A stretch of DNA of 33,605 nucleotides, from contig JACQVH010000067.1 in assembly GCA_016209895.1 (NCBI GenBank), positions 1 through 33,605 of the forward strand, written 5' to 3'. The stretch comes from Candidatus Hydrogenedentota bacterium (GTDB taxonomy: Bacteria; Hydrogenedentota; Hydrogenedentia; Hydrogenedentales; SLHB01). The notes below the pieces were generated by a model. It was not told the origin of the DNA. It worked only from the letters and a program-made list of their open reading frames with translations, and ran no database searches. A program made the position numbers and the translations under genes. Of this stretch, positions 14,590-23,628 are shown piece by piece; position 1 is the first letter of the stretch, and each line of letters starts with the position of its first letter.

Positions 14590-15954
14590 ATGACGCAGCA
14601 GGACGGGGCGCTGGCGCATGTGCGGACGCACCGCGCCGAGCACCTGGAACAACTAAAGCAATTGGTCTCGATTCCGAGCATTTCGACCCTGCCCGAATAC
14701 AAGGGCGAGGTCGGCCGCACGGCGGAATGGGTGGCGGCGGAGTTGCGGCGTATTGGCATGACCCGGGTTGATATCATTGCGACGCCGGGACACCCGATTG
14801 TGTACGCGGAATGGCGGGGCGCGCCGGGGCGGCCGACGGTGTTGGTGTACGGTCACTACGATGTGCAACCGGTGGACCCCGTCAGCGAGTGGGTCAGCGG
14901 ACCGTTCGACGCAACCGTTCGCGGGGACAACTTGTATGGACGGGGCGCGTCCGATATGAAGGGGCAGATTCTGGCTAACCTTAAAGCCGTGGAGGCGCTC
15001 GCGCAACAGGGCCCGCTGCCGGTCAATATCAAATATGTAATTGAAGGCGAGGAGGAGATTGGATCCCTTCATCTTGGCGACTTCATTGATTCCCGTCGCG
15101 AGGCCTTGCGTTGCGACGTCGTGCTGAATTGTGACGCCGGCATCCACCGTCCGGACCAACCGGCCATCGTGTACGCGCTGCGCGGGCTGGCTTACTTCGA
15201 ATTGGAGGTGCGCAGTCCTAAACAGGACCTGCATTCCGGTCTGTTCGGGGGCTCGATCCGCAACCCGGCCCAAGTGCTGTGCGAGCTAATTGCGGGGATG
15301 CACGACGCGGACGGGCGCGTCACTCTACCGGGCTTTTACGAGAAGGTGCAGCCACTCGATGATGAGGAACGACAGGTGTTGGCGCAAGTGCCGCATTCTG
15401 ACGAGGAATGGCGAGAGATGACGGGTGTATCGGCGTTGTGGGGCGAGAAGGGTTATACCACGGTGGAGCGGGTGGGCGCGCGTCCGACACTCGAGATCAA
15501 TGGGCTGATCAGCGGGTTCACGGGTGAGGGATCGAAGACGGTACTGCCCGCGAAAGCGCTGGCGAAGTTGTCTACTCGCCTCGTGCCGAATCAGGACCCC
15601 GGACAAGTTTGTGGGCAACTGAGCGAGTATTTGCGGCGGCACGCGCCGGAAGGGGTGACGTGGGAAGTGCGGGAACTGGTGCACGGCGCGCCGGCGGTCG
15701 TGAAACGCGATTCCCCGGCGATGCGGGCCGCCGCGTCCGCACTGAAAGAGGTATTTGGCGTCGAGCCGATATTCAAGCGGGAGGGCGGGAGCGTGCCGGT
15801 CGTGGGCCTATTGCAGCAGAAACTGGGCGTAGACTCGATTATGCTCGGATTCGCGTTGCCCGACGACGGCATCCACGGCCCCAACGAGAAACAGCATCTA
15901 CCAAGTTTCTATCGCGGCATCGAGACGTATATCCGATTCTTGACCGCGCTCTAA
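14590..15954 (+). CDS. M20 family metallopeptidase (dipeptidase)
   Basis: 454 residues from the ATG at 14590, with GGAG 8 bases upstream; an in-frame upstream ATG (14539) lacks such a site. Two-zinc ligands are visible: H89 and D91 (G-H-Y-D-V-Q-P), D122 (G-A-S-D-M-K-G), E154/E155 (E-G-E-E-E-I-G-S), D182 (N-C-D-A-G) and a late histidine in G-I-H-G-P-N-E. The arrangement and length fit the carnosinase/CPG2-type dipeptidases of family M20, cytosolic enzymes trimming dipeptides or related amides. The dimerisation (lid) domain spans roughly residues 200-370. The next gene follows 21 bp later, so it may be the first of an operon. Confidence 0.92.
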   Translation: MTQQDGALAHVRTHRAEHLEQLKQLVSIPSISTLPEYKGEVGRTAEWVAAELRRIGMTRVDIIATPGHPIVYAEWRGAPGRPTVLVYGHYDVQPVDPVSEWVSGPFDATVRGDNLYGRGASDMKGQILANLKAVEALAQQGPLPVNIKYVIEGEEEIGSLHLGDFIDSRREALRCDVVLNCDAGIHRPDQPAIVYALRGLAYFELEVRSPKQDLHSGLFGGSIRNPAQVLCELIAGMHDADGRVTLPGFYEKVQPLDDEERQVLAQVPHSDEEWREMTGVSALWGEKGYTTVERVGARPTLEINGLISGFTGEGSKTVLPAKALAKLSTRLVPNQDPGQVCGQLSEYLRRHAPEGVTWEVRELVHGAPAVVKRDSPAMRAAASALKEVFGVEPIFKREGGSVPVVGLLQQKLGVDSIMLGFALPDDGIHGPNEKQHLPSFYRGIETYIRFLTAL

Positions 15955-15975
15955 CTCGAAACCGAAGGAATACCT

Positions 15976-17283
15976 GTGGAAAAGCAGCGATGGACGGATC
16001 TCTATAAGCTGGAGGATTGGTGGGCCGTCTGGATCGGATTTCTCCTATTGGCCACGGTTTTCTGTGGCGCTGTAACTGTGGTGCCGAAAGTTGCGAGTTG
16101 GCAATGGGGCGAAATTGACGCGGCGTTTCCGTCCGGTTTGGTTCCGAGAATGGTCGTACTCGTCGTCGGTCTGGGTACGCTGCTGGCGTCGGCGGCCGCG
16201 GCCATGAAAGGCCGAGCGGATTGGCGTACCCTGCCGGGACTCATCTTGATCTTCCTGGTCGCCGTGTTCGCATTCGTGGTGGCAGAGGAGAAGGGCGTCA
16301 AGTACTACGGCATTGAGTACGTGCTCTGGGCGCTACTCTTCGGGCTCTTGATCAGCAACACGGTGGGGACGCCCGCGTGGGCGCAGCCGGCGATGCAGAC
16401 CGAATTCTACATCAAGGCGGGTCTGGTGCTGCTTGGCGCGGAGATTTTGTGGGACAAGATCGTGGCGTTCGGGCCTTACGGGATTGCGATTAGTTGGGGC
16501 GTAGTCCCATTCGTGATCCTGTTCATGTGGTTTTTCGGCGTGCACGTGTTGAAGATGGCCAATAAACCGTTGGTGATCGTGATTGCCACCGCGGCCTCCG
16601 TCTGCGGCATTTCGGCGGCAATTGCGGCGGCAGCGGCCAGCCGGGCCAAGAAGGAAGACCTCGCGCTCGCGGTGGGCATGTCGCTAATCTTCACGGTGCT
16701 GATGATGATCTTCATGCCGGTCGTCATCAAGATACTGGCAATGGATGAAGTCCTGGGCGGTGCCTGGATCGGAGGCACGGTGGATTCGACGGGCGCGGTG
16801 GTGGCGGCGGGCGCGGCGCTCGGGAAGCGGGCCGAGTCGGTGGCGGCCATGGTCAAAATGATCCAGAACGTGCTCATCGGTGTCGTCGCATTCTTCATCG
16901 CCGTGTACTGGGTTGCGGTCGTTGACCGCGAGAAGACCGCGCTACACACGCCGTTCCTGGAACTCTGGAATCGTTTCCCCAAATTCATCCTCGGCTTCGT
17001 TGCGGCTTCGTTGGTGGCATCATGGGTACTAGTCCCGCTGCACGGGGCCGACTACGTCGGCGCCTGCGTGAAACAGACGCAGGTGTTCCGCTCTTGGCTG
17101 TTCTGTCTGGCCTTCGTGTGTATCGGGCTCGAGTCCAACTTCAAATCGCTCCGCACACAAATGGGCGGCGGCAAACCGCTGGTATTGTATGTGGTAGGGC
17201 AAGGATTCAACGTGTTGCTGACGCTGCTGGTGGCGTGGCTGGTCTTGAGCGGAACGATTCTGCGCCCGCCGACGGGATTCTGA
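15976..17283 (+). CDS. YeiH/UPF0324-type membrane transporter (putative sulfate exporter family)
   Basis: 435 residues from a GTG at 15976 (GAAGGAA upstream). About eleven hydrophobic segments are spread along the protein. Characteristic pieces are L-L-F-G-L-L-I-S-N, I-K-A-G-L-V-L-L-G-A-E-I, A-S-V-C-G-I-S-A-A-I-A and G-G-T-V-D-S-T-G-A-V-V-A-A-G, which match the conserved core of the YeiH/YadS (Cons_hypoth698) family. Substrate assignments in this family (sulfate, taurine-derived anions) are weakly supported. The N-terminal half carries an extra periplasmic or cytosolic loop around residues 35-50. It is probably in one transcript with the peptidase before it and the small membrane protein after it. 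Confidence 0.85.
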   Translation: MEKQRWTDLYKLEDWWAVWIGFLLLATVFCGAVTVVPKVASWQWGEIDAAFPSGLVPRMVVLVVGLGTLLASAAAAMKGRADWRTLPGLILIFLVAVFAFVVAEEKGVKYYGIEYVLWALLFGLLISNTVGTPAWAQPAMQTEFYIKAGLVLLGAEILWDKIVAFGPYGIAISWGVVPFVILFMWFFGVHVLKMANKPLVIVIATAASVCGISAAIAAAAASRAKKEDLALAVGMSLIFTVLMMIFMPVVIKILAMDEVLGGAWIGGTVDSTGAVVAAGAALGKRAESVAAMVKMIQNVLIGVVAFFIAVYWVAVVDREKTALHTPFLELWNRFPKFILGFVAASLVASWVLVPLHGADYVGACVKQTQVFRSWLFCLAFVCIGLESNFKSLRTQMGGGKPLVLYVVGQGFNVLLTLLVAWLVLSGTILRPPTGF

Positions 17284-17295
17284 GGAAACGGCGAA

Positions 17296-17559
17296 ATGGG
17301 TTCCAATACTGCAAAAGTCCAACGGCGGCAGCAGAGAGTATCGCGCTTGCGGGCCTATTGCGCACTCGTTGTAGCCATCTTATTGATCGGGGTACTGATT
17401 TCGATCGTGCTGCCGTGGGCCGGAACGAATGGGTATGCGGGCGAGGTGATTCAACAGAATTTCCGCAATGACCGCGACGCGACCGCGCTCTTTTATACCG
17501 AGTCCGAACGAATCTGGGAACTGCAGAAATCAATCGCCAACGCGCGGCATTCTGAGTGA
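17296..17559 (+). CDS. Small single-pass membrane protein
   Basis: 87 residues, 12 bp after the transporter stop. A basic N-terminus (K-V-Q-R-R-Q-Q-R-V-S-R-L-R) precedes one hydrophobic helix (about 21-42). A short polar, probably periplasmic tail rich in acidic residues and Asn/Gln follows. Position suggests an accessory subunit or unrelated companion of the transporter. No family recognised. Confidence 0.6.
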   Translation: MGSNTAKVQRRQQRVSRLRAYCALVVAILLIGVLISIVLPWAGTNGYAGEVIQQNFRNDRDATALFYTESERIWELQKSIANARHSE

Positions 17560-17658
17560 TAGAGCGCGCCTTTCGCTGTCAACCCCATTGGGGACAAGAG
17601 TTCAAACACTTCGAACATGCGAATCAACCACGGATTAGGCGGACCGGCATGGACTTAC

Positions 17659-19263
17659 ATGGACTCGTCGCAATCGCAACATCGTCGTGACATTGTCATC
17701 AGCATGGCGCTACTGGCGGCCACGGCAGCGGGATTCTGGCCGGCGGTGCGTTGTGACTTCGTGAATATTGATGATGGCGCGTACGTCACGGAGAACGTTT
17801 ATGTGCGCGCGGGTCTGACACTGGAAAGCTTGCGGTGGGTCCTGACCCACTTTCATTTCGGTATGTGGATACCGCTCACGACGCTGTCCCACATGGCGGA
17901 TTGTCAGGTGTATGGCCTGCACGCGTGGGGACACCATCTCACAAGTCTGCTCCTGCATTTGGCGAACACGGTGTTGGTATACCTCGTGTTTCAGCGAATG
18001 ACCGGCGCGGTCGGGCGTAGTGCGGTCGTGGCCCTACTATTCGGGTTGCATCCGCTGCACGTCGAGCCGGTGGCCTGGATAGCCAGCCGGAAAGACGTGT
18101 TGAGCACGCTGTTTTGCCTGGTGACGATACGGGCATATGCGTGGCACGCACAACAACCTTCCGTTGGGAGGTTTTTCGGGGTGACAGCGGTTTATGCGCT
18201 GGCGCTGTTGGCCAAACCCAGCGTAATGACGTTGCCGTTGGTGCTGTTACTGCTGGATTTTTGGCCGTTAGGGCGATTCAAATCCGGCGTGGCGCGACTC
18301 GTCCTCGAGAAGGTTCCGCTCTTGGTGTTGGCATTGGGGAGCGCCGCGGTCACTATGATCGCGGAGCGAAGCCTTGGGTCGGTGACATCGCTCGAGATTG
18401 TCCCGCTCTCCGCACGGGTTTCGAACGCGCTGGTCGCGTACTTTAGCTATATCCTCAAGACGGTGTGGCCGGCGCGGCTCGCGGTGTTCTATCCGCATCC
18501 TGGAAGTGACGTGCCGCTCCTGTTGCCGCTGCTGGCTGCTGTCGGGCTCATCGCAACAACGATTGCCGCGCTCGGGCAGAGGGCGACACGACCGTACTTG
18601 GTGGTCGGCTGGCTGTGGTATCTGATTACCCTGCTGCCGGTGATCGGATTGGTGCAGCTTGGACAATACGCCATGGCGGACCGTTACAGTTACGTGCCGT
18701 TGATTGGGTTATTTGTGGTGTTGGCCTGGGGCGCGCCCGATCTGTTTGAGAAGATGCGGCATGGAAAGGCGGCGCTGAGCGTCGGGACGGCGGCGGCGTT
18801 GGCCGGCCTTGGCGCCCTGTCCTGGTTTCAAATTGGGCATTGGCGGAATAGTGAGACCCTGTTCCGGCACGCCTTGCGCGTAACGACTAACAACGCCGTT
18901 GCCCACTTGAATCTTGGCGGGGCGCTGGTGAGCCAAGGACGCGCCGGAGAAGCCGCCGACCACTTCGCGGAAGCGGTCCGGCTCGCGCCGAACGACAGTC
19001 TGGCGCAGAATAGCCTCGGTGTGGCACTCGCCATGCAAGGGGCGTATGAGACGGCACTGCCGTATTTCGAGCAGGCGGTACGGTTGCGTCCCGGGTATGG
19101 CAACGCGCACGCCAATCTGGGGAATGTCTTGATTCAACTGGGTCGCGAGTCGGAAGGGGTGCGGGAATTCCGGCGCGCGCTCGAACTGTTGCCGGGTGAG
19201 GACCCCACCCGGTCCGCGCTCGAGCGGGCACTGGCCGACCTCGGAGAGAGTCTGATACCCTAA
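17659..19263 (+). CDS. O-mannosyltransferase-like (TMTC/PMT) membrane protein with C-terminal TPR repeats
   Basis: 534 residues from the ATG at 17659. An upstream in-frame ATG at 17617 would add residues from sequence resembling decayed intergenic repeat (A-C-C-A-C-G-G-A-T-T-A), so I prefer the later one. The first loop has [13 protein letters not shown], the acidic pair seen in GT-C fold O-mannosyltransferases. Multiple membrane helices run to about residue 390, with H-L-A-N-T-V-L-V-Y and [19 protein letters not shown] as family hallmarks. From about 400 on come three TPR units ([35 protein letters not shown]). It likely transfers sugar from a polyprenyl carrier to exported proteins. Confidence 0.88.
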   Translation: MDSSQSQHRRDIVISMALLAATAAGFWPAVRCDFVNIDDGAYVTENVYVRAGLTLESLRWVLTHFHFGMWIPLTTLSHMADCQVYGLHAWGHHLTSLLLHLANTVLVYLVFQRMTGAVGRSAVVALLFGLHPLHVEPVAWIASRKDVLSTLFCLVTIRAYAWHAQQPSVGRFFGVTAVYALALLAKPSVMTLPLVLLLLDFWPLGRFKSGVARLVLEKVPLLVLALGSAAVTMIAERSLGSVTSLEIVPLSARVSNALVAYFSYILKTVWPARLAVFYPHPGSDVPLLLPLLAAVGLIATTIAALGQRATRPYLVVGWLWYLITLLPVIGLVQLGQYAMADRYSYVPLIGLFVVLAWGAPDLFEKMRHGKAALSVGTAAALAGLGALSWFQIGHWRNSETLFRHALRVTTNNAVAHLNLGGALVSQGRAGEAADHFAEAVRLAPNDSLAQNSLGVALAMQGAYETALPYFEQAVRLRPGYGNAHANLGNVLIQLGRESEGVREFRRALELLPGEDPTRSALERALADLGESLIP

Positions 19264-19279
19264 TGGCGGAGGAGGAAAA

Positions 19280-19981
19280 TTGAGGACACTACGAGATCGC
19301 CGCGCCGGGATGACGCTGGTGGAGTTGTTGGTCGTAATCGCCATTATCGGGATTCTGGCGGCGTTGCTGTTGCCGGCACTATCGCGGGCGCGGGAAAGCG
19401 CAGAACGCGCGTCTTGCACCAACAACTTGCGACAGATTGGGATGGCCTTTGAGATGTACTTGCTGGAACACAAAGACACCTATCCGGCGGCGCAGGACCC
19501 GGTAAGTATGTCGCCGTTTTATTGGTTGTGGATGGGGCGCGGTTGGCGATTGCTGCTTACGCCGTACATACCGGGAGATAAGAACAATCCGGGAGTGTTC
19601 TTCTGCCCGTCCGACCCGCGCAGTGTGCAGTTATATGAAAGCACTTCGTACGGGTATTCGATGGCGTTCTACCATTCGTCGGAACAGATTGATACCACGA
19701 CTTCTTACACGGCGACGTTTCAGAGTCCGATGCCGACGATTCCACAACGCGCCACCAACGTGAGGAATCCCAGCAAGAAAATCCTGGTCGGGGAATGGTT
19801 TGCCAATCATGCGGCGTATTCGAACGATCGTGGCTGGTTCGGTCAGGGCGGCAAACGGCTTTTCTTGTTCGCGGACGGTCATGTCGAGTATCTGAATTCG
19901 AACCAAATAGTGCCGGCCAACGACGGCCTGCCGGACCCCAATCTTACGGTCCACGGAGTAGCGGGCCAGGACGTGGGGTGA
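19280..19981 (+). CDS. Type II/IV pseudopilin-like protein (prepilin N-terminus, H-x9-DG type C-terminus)
   Basis: 233 residues from a TTG at 19280 with GGAGG 4 bases upstream. The leader [10 protein letters not shown] is cut after Gly10, before [14 protein letters not shown]. Glu at +5 and a long hydrophobic helix [12 protein letters not shown] follow: a textbook prepilin peptidase substrate. The tail has [11 protein letters not shown], common in the large pseudopilin families of PVC and related bacteria. It follows the O-mannosyltransferase by 16 bp and could be one of its substrates; this is inference. Confidence 0.9.
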   Translation: MRTLRDRRAGMTLVELLVVIAIIGILAALLLPALSRARESAERASCTNNLRQIGMAFEMYLLEHKDTYPAAQDPVSMSPFYWLWMGRGWRLLLTPYIPGDKNNPGVFFCPSDPRSVQLYESTSYGYSMAFYHSSEQIDTTTSYTATFQSPMPTIPQRATNVRNPSKKILVGEWFANHAAYSNDRGWFGQGGKRLFLFADGHVEYLNSNQIVPANDGLPDPNLTVHGVAGQDVG

Positions 19982-20022
19982 AGGACGAAGGACAAAGAAT
20001 AAACGACAAAGGACAAATGATC
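19981..20022 (+). repeat. Heptamer tandem array (AAGGACA type), 6 units
   Basis: Units AAGGACG, AAGGACA, AAGAATA, AACGACA, AAGGACA, AATGATC. The first base of the array is the last base of the prepilin stop codon (TGA, 19979-19981). Confidence 0.85.
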
Positions 20023-20094
20023 CTTGTCTCAAAGAAGGTGGGGAGGAATCGGAACCCGCACTCCTTTAGCGGAAATTTGTGCTAGACTGCCCGT

Positions 20095-23000
20095 ATGTCC
20101 GACCGGTCTGACAAGTCAGACGCGTCTGACGCGTCGCGCAAGATGAAGAGACGACGGCTTGTCGTCGTTATCGGGGTGACGGTTGTCGTCCTGTGTGCGT
20201 GGAAAGCGATCGAGTACTGGGTCATCAGCGTGGACCGATACCGACCGCTCATTGCCGAGAAATTACGGGAAGCGACGGGGCTGCCGGTCGAACTTGGCCC
20301 CCTTGACCTTGCGCTGATTCCAGTTCCGAACGTGCATGCCGAAAACGTGGTCGTAGGGGAGGGTCAATTTCAGGCGGTGGCCCGGCGGATTACGGTGCGG
20401 GCGCGGCTGCGGAGCCTCCTGCGCGGGACCGTGGATCTCACGGAGGTGCTCGTTTCCGGACTGCAGGTGACGGTACCCGACGAGGCGGCGGTTTTGTCGG
20501 CCAAACTGGACGCGATCAGGAAGGTCAAGTCTTCTCCGAGGTCCACCACATCGCGAGTGACCGTAGGGCAGGTTCGAATTGATCGCGCGCATCTTTTCAT
20601 TGGCGACGCTTCCGAGCCGGAAGCGATCTGGAGCCTGAAGATTCAAGACGTGCTGTCGCCGGCCATCGCGATCGAGGGTTCGGCAAAGTTTCCCCGATTC
20701 GGGGAAGCGGCTTCGGCGCAAGTCGTCGGTACCATCCGGCGGCCATCGGACGGGACCAGCCCGGCGACCGTCGAAGGCACTATCCAACTGAGTGAGTTTC
20801 AGCCGGCCGGGCTGGTGCCGTGGAAAGCTTGTCCGGTACTTCAGGGTGGATTCAAGGTGACGGTTTCCGGAGCGGTCCCGTCGGACCTCGCTTTCGCGGT
20901 CGCCGGCCAGTTCGAGACGACCGACGGAAGTCGCGCCACCGATCGAGCATTTGCGGGGCCGATTACCGCGTCGGCGTGGTGGCGGAACGGTACGCTGATC
21001 GTAAACGACCTGAATTGGACGGCGCCGGGCGCGCAACTTCGTGCTGATCTCAACTATTCGGCGGATTCGGGCTTTGCCGCGAACATTGTGGAAGCGAGAA
21101 TAATGGCAAATGGACTCGACGGATTTTCTGAAGCACAAGAGAAGGGCCGTTGGCGCGTGGGGTCCCGAGGTGATGCTTGGTTCGAGGCGCGCGACGTGTT
21201 ACTGGGGAAAGCGCCGGGGGCGGAATGGCGTCTGGTAAGTGGGACCATCGAGACCCAAGGGTTGGAACTTCTGTCCCCCGGTGGAGACAAGGTGCTGACC
21301 GACGTCCGTGGTCGGGGCGATATCGAGGAGAATCGAATTCGACTGTCGGAATTCGTGGGTGAAGGAATCTCGGTCGAGGGCGTCTTAGAACCGCACTTCG
21401 ACGACGGCGGGATGGGCGTGGCGCTGACCGGAACTGCGCGACTGAGCCGGGCGTTGGTTGCGCCTTTCATCGCCTCGCCGGCAATAAAAGAGGTCTCCGG
21501 GGTGGTCACAGTCTCCCGAATCGCGGGGACCTTCGGTAAGGGACGCGAGCTTCCGCCGGATTTTGTCGTCGAGGGTCGTCTCGAGCAGGGCCGCGCCGTG
21601 GTCGAGTTCCCCAGATTCACGGACACAATCACACCGGTATCCGGGGAGTTCAGGACCGCCGCGGGGAAAGTGGCGATGGCGATTTTGGCGACTTCGGCCC
21701 GATTGGGCGAACTCCGAGGTGAAGGAAGCTTGGCCGTCACGGAACGCGAGTTGAGCGGCACGGTGGCGTTAGACGTGCCGCGGGCCGTGTTGCCGATGAT
21801 TGCCGCGGAAAACTCACGGCGCGCCTTGGAGCCGGCGTTGCGCGCCTATGGCGCTTCGACGTTCGCAGTGAACGTGCGATTGCCCAGTGCCAAGGACGCG
21901 AAGGTGTTGATTACCGCCAAGCGTCAAGGAACGCCGGAATGCAGCGGTCGCTTCGCTCTGCTCCGCGATGCTGAGGGCTGGAGTCTCGGACCTGCGGACG
22001 CTTCGACCACATTGTCAGCGTCAGACCTGCTTCAGGCTGCACCGGTCCCCCTAGCGGCAGAGGGTCCCGCACACGTCACGTTCCTGCACACGCCGGAAGA
22101 ACGGCGTTATACCGTGTCCGCCGAACTGACCGAAGCGGCGGTCGCGATGGGCGATTACCTGCGCAAAACGGCAGGCGAGAGACTTTCCTTGCGACTGGTT
22201 GGCGACTCCTCTCCCGGAAACTGGGCGCCGCGCTCGTTGGTCGTCGTGTGCCTTTCTGAATCCGTCGAAGGCGAGTTTCAGAAAGGGCGGTTGGCCTTCA
22301 ATGATCTTCAATTGGGCGTGCAAGGACTTTCCAAGCTGTTTGTGCAGCCCGCCGCCGCACACGGGACAGTTCGAGGCACCGCGATGACCGCGCCGCTCGA
22401 CATGAATCTCTCCTTGCAGAATATCGGTTTCGCGCTGTCCCCGGAATTGTCGGTGGACGCCATCAATGGCGACGTAAAGTATGACCAGGGACGGTTCAGT
22501 TGCAACGAATTGGTCCTAAAGGGTGCTAATTCCCAGTGTGCGGTGTCATTGCAACCTCAAGGGCCGAATTGGCAGGGGCGACTATCGGGGAAACAGGTTG
22601 ATCTGAACGCGCTCCTGGCCATGCAGAACGCATTTAGAAAACAGCGGGACCAAGAGGTCTCTGAAGCGTCGGCGGAAACTCACCCGTTCAGCGGCACCTT
22701 CAGCGCCGAGCTCGATAGGCTGCTATACCGTCGCGCTACGTTCACCAACGTGCGCGCGGAGATCGAGGCGAACCCGGCGGCCATCGTCGTGAAAAGTTTT
22801 ACGGCGAGACCGTATTCGGGCGTGGCCAGCGGCACGGCTACCTTGGCGCGTGCCGCCGGTGGTTCGAATTCGATCCAAGGCACGTTGGAGTTTGACAGTA
22901 TTGACGCGCGGATCATTGATGAGTTGTTTTTTGCTCAACCGCGCGATCTGAAAGGTACGCTGAGCGGACGCACCTCGTGGCGCGCGACGCCGACGACGGG

Positions 23001-23559
23001 TCAACCGGTCGTGAACGGCCTCGACTGCGAGGCCGTATTCGCGGGGGAGGATGGTTCCCTTGGGAAGCTGGGCATCGCGACCAAGATTCTCGCGGTACTG
23101 CGCACCACTGAAATTGTGCGCCTGCGCATGCCTTCGCTCAGGGACGAGGGATTGACCTATGATCGGTGTTCCGGTAAGCTGTCCATGAAACAAGGCGTGT
23201 TAAACCTGCACGAATTTGGCCTCGAGAGCACGACGATGAACCTGGCCGCGGCGGGCACGATTGATTTTCCTCATGCGGCGACCGACCTTCGCGTTTTGAT
23301 TCATCCATTCGAGGCCGTTTCGGGCTTAGTCGAGCGGGTGCCGGTGCTGGGCGAGGCTGTCGGCGAAATCCGGAAACGCGGCGGGTTGTTACTTTCAGTG
23401 CGGGGTTCCCCGTACGACCCGCACGTCCGGGTGGAAGCCAGCCACCTATTGGCCGATACGGCCCAAGAAGTGAAGGAAACAACGAAGTCCACTAAGGAAA
23501 CTGTCGTGGATTCCGTAAAAGGGGCCGCGATCGAGGCGATTGGGAACATCTTTAAGTAA
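20095..23559 (+). CDS. Large AsmA-like membrane-anchored periplasmic protein
   Basis: 1154 residues with one N-terminal membrane helix (about 22-38: L-V-V-V-I-G-V-T-V-V-V-L-C-A-W). A typical AsmA start follows (Y-R-P-L-I-A-E-K-L-R-E-A-T-G-L-P-V-E-L, then L-A-L-I-P-V-P-N-V), and a very long beta-rich periplasmic region. The C-terminus has the AsmA-like T-D-L-R-V-L-I-H-P-F and L-L-S-V-R-G-S-P-Y-D-P segments, then a Lys/Glu/Thr helix. AsmA/TamB/YhdP proteins bridge the envelope and move phospholipids to the outer membrane. The start lies in a 9-bp repeat array that encodes S-D-x triplets; an alternative ATG is at 20143. TGCTAGACT (20081-20089 region) could be an extended -10 only 6 bases before the ATG, suggesting a leaderless message. 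Confidence 0.85.
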   Translation: MSDRSDKSDASDASRKMKRRRLVVVIGVTVVVLCAWKAIEYWVISVDRYRPLIAEKLREATGLPVELGPLDLALIPVPNVHAENVVVGEGQFQAVARRITVRARLRSLLRGTVDLTEVLVSGLQVTVPDEAAVLSAKLDAIRKVKSSPRSTTSRVTVGQVRIDRAHLFIGDASEPEAIWSLKIQDVLSPAIAIEGSAKFPRFGEAASAQVVGTIRRPSDGTSPATVEGTIQLSEFQPAGLVPWKACPVLQGGFKVTVSGAVPSDLAFAVAGQFETTDGSRATDRAFAGPITASAWWRNGTLIVNDLNWTAPGAQLRADLNYSADSGFAANIVEARIMANGLDGFSEAQEKGRWRVGSRGDAWFEARDVLLGKAPGAEWRLVSGTIETQGLELLSPGGDKVLTDVRGRGDIEENRIRLSEFVGEGISVEGVLEPHFDDGGMGVALTGTARLSRALVAPFIASPAIKEVSGVVTVSRIAGTFGKGRELPPDFVVEGRLEQGRAVVEFPRFTDTITPVSGEFRTAAGKVAMAILATSARLGELRGEGSLAVTERELSGTVALDVPRAVLPMIAAENSRRALEPALRAYGASTFAVNVRLPSAKDAKVLITAKRQGTPECSGRFALLRDAEGWSLGPADASTTLSASDLLQAAPVPLAAEGPAHVTFLHTPEERRYTVSAELTEAAVAMGDYLRKTAGERLSLRLVGDSSPGNWAPRSLVVVCLSESVEGEFQKGRLAFNDLQLGVQGLSKLFVQPAAAHGTVRGTAMTAPLDMNLSLQNIGFALSPELSVDAINGDVKYDQGRFSCNELVLKGANSQCAVSLQPQGPNWQGRLSGKQVDLNALLAMQNAFRKQRDQEVSEASAETHPFSGTFSAELDRLLYRRATFTNVRAEIEANPAAIVVKSFTARPYSGVASGTATLARAAGGSNSIQGTLEFDSIDARIIDELFFAQPRDLKGTLSGRTSWRATPTTGQPVVNGLDCEAVFAGEDGSLGKLGIATKILAVLRTTEIVRLRMPSLRDEGLTYDRCSGKLSMKQGVLNLHEFGLESTTMNLAAAGTIDFPHAATDLRVLIHPFEAVSGLVERVPVLGEAVGEIRKRGGLLLSVRGSPYDPHVRVEASHLLADTAQEVKETTKSTKETVVDSVKGAAIEAIGNIFK
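20097..20132 (+). repeat. 9-bp in-frame tandem array (GTCTGACNN type), 4 units
   Basis: GTCCGACCG, GTCTGACAA, GTCAGACGC, GTCTGACGC, beginning on the G of the AsmA-like gene's ATG. The 9-bp unit keeps frame and encodes S-D-R, S-D-K, S-D-A, S-D-A. Confidence 0.85.
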
Positions 23560-23628
23560 TGAGCAACGAGCAATGAGCAATGAGCAATGAGCAACGAGCA
23601 ATGAGTAATGAGCAACGAGTGACGGGCA
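23559..23628 (+). repeat. Heptamer tandem array (ATGAGCA type), 10 units
   Basis: ATGAGCA or one-to-two-base variants (ACGAGCA, ATGAGTA, ACGAGTG, ACGGGCA) repeat with exact 7-bp spacing. The first base is the last base of the AsmA-like stop codon (TAA, 23557-23559). The array supplies start codons of the following radical SAM gene. Confidence 0.9.

Noticed and set aside
18709-19479. 256-codon minus-strand frame
   Set aside because: Antisense to the TPR region and prepilin N-terminus, both of which are clearly coding on the plus strand.
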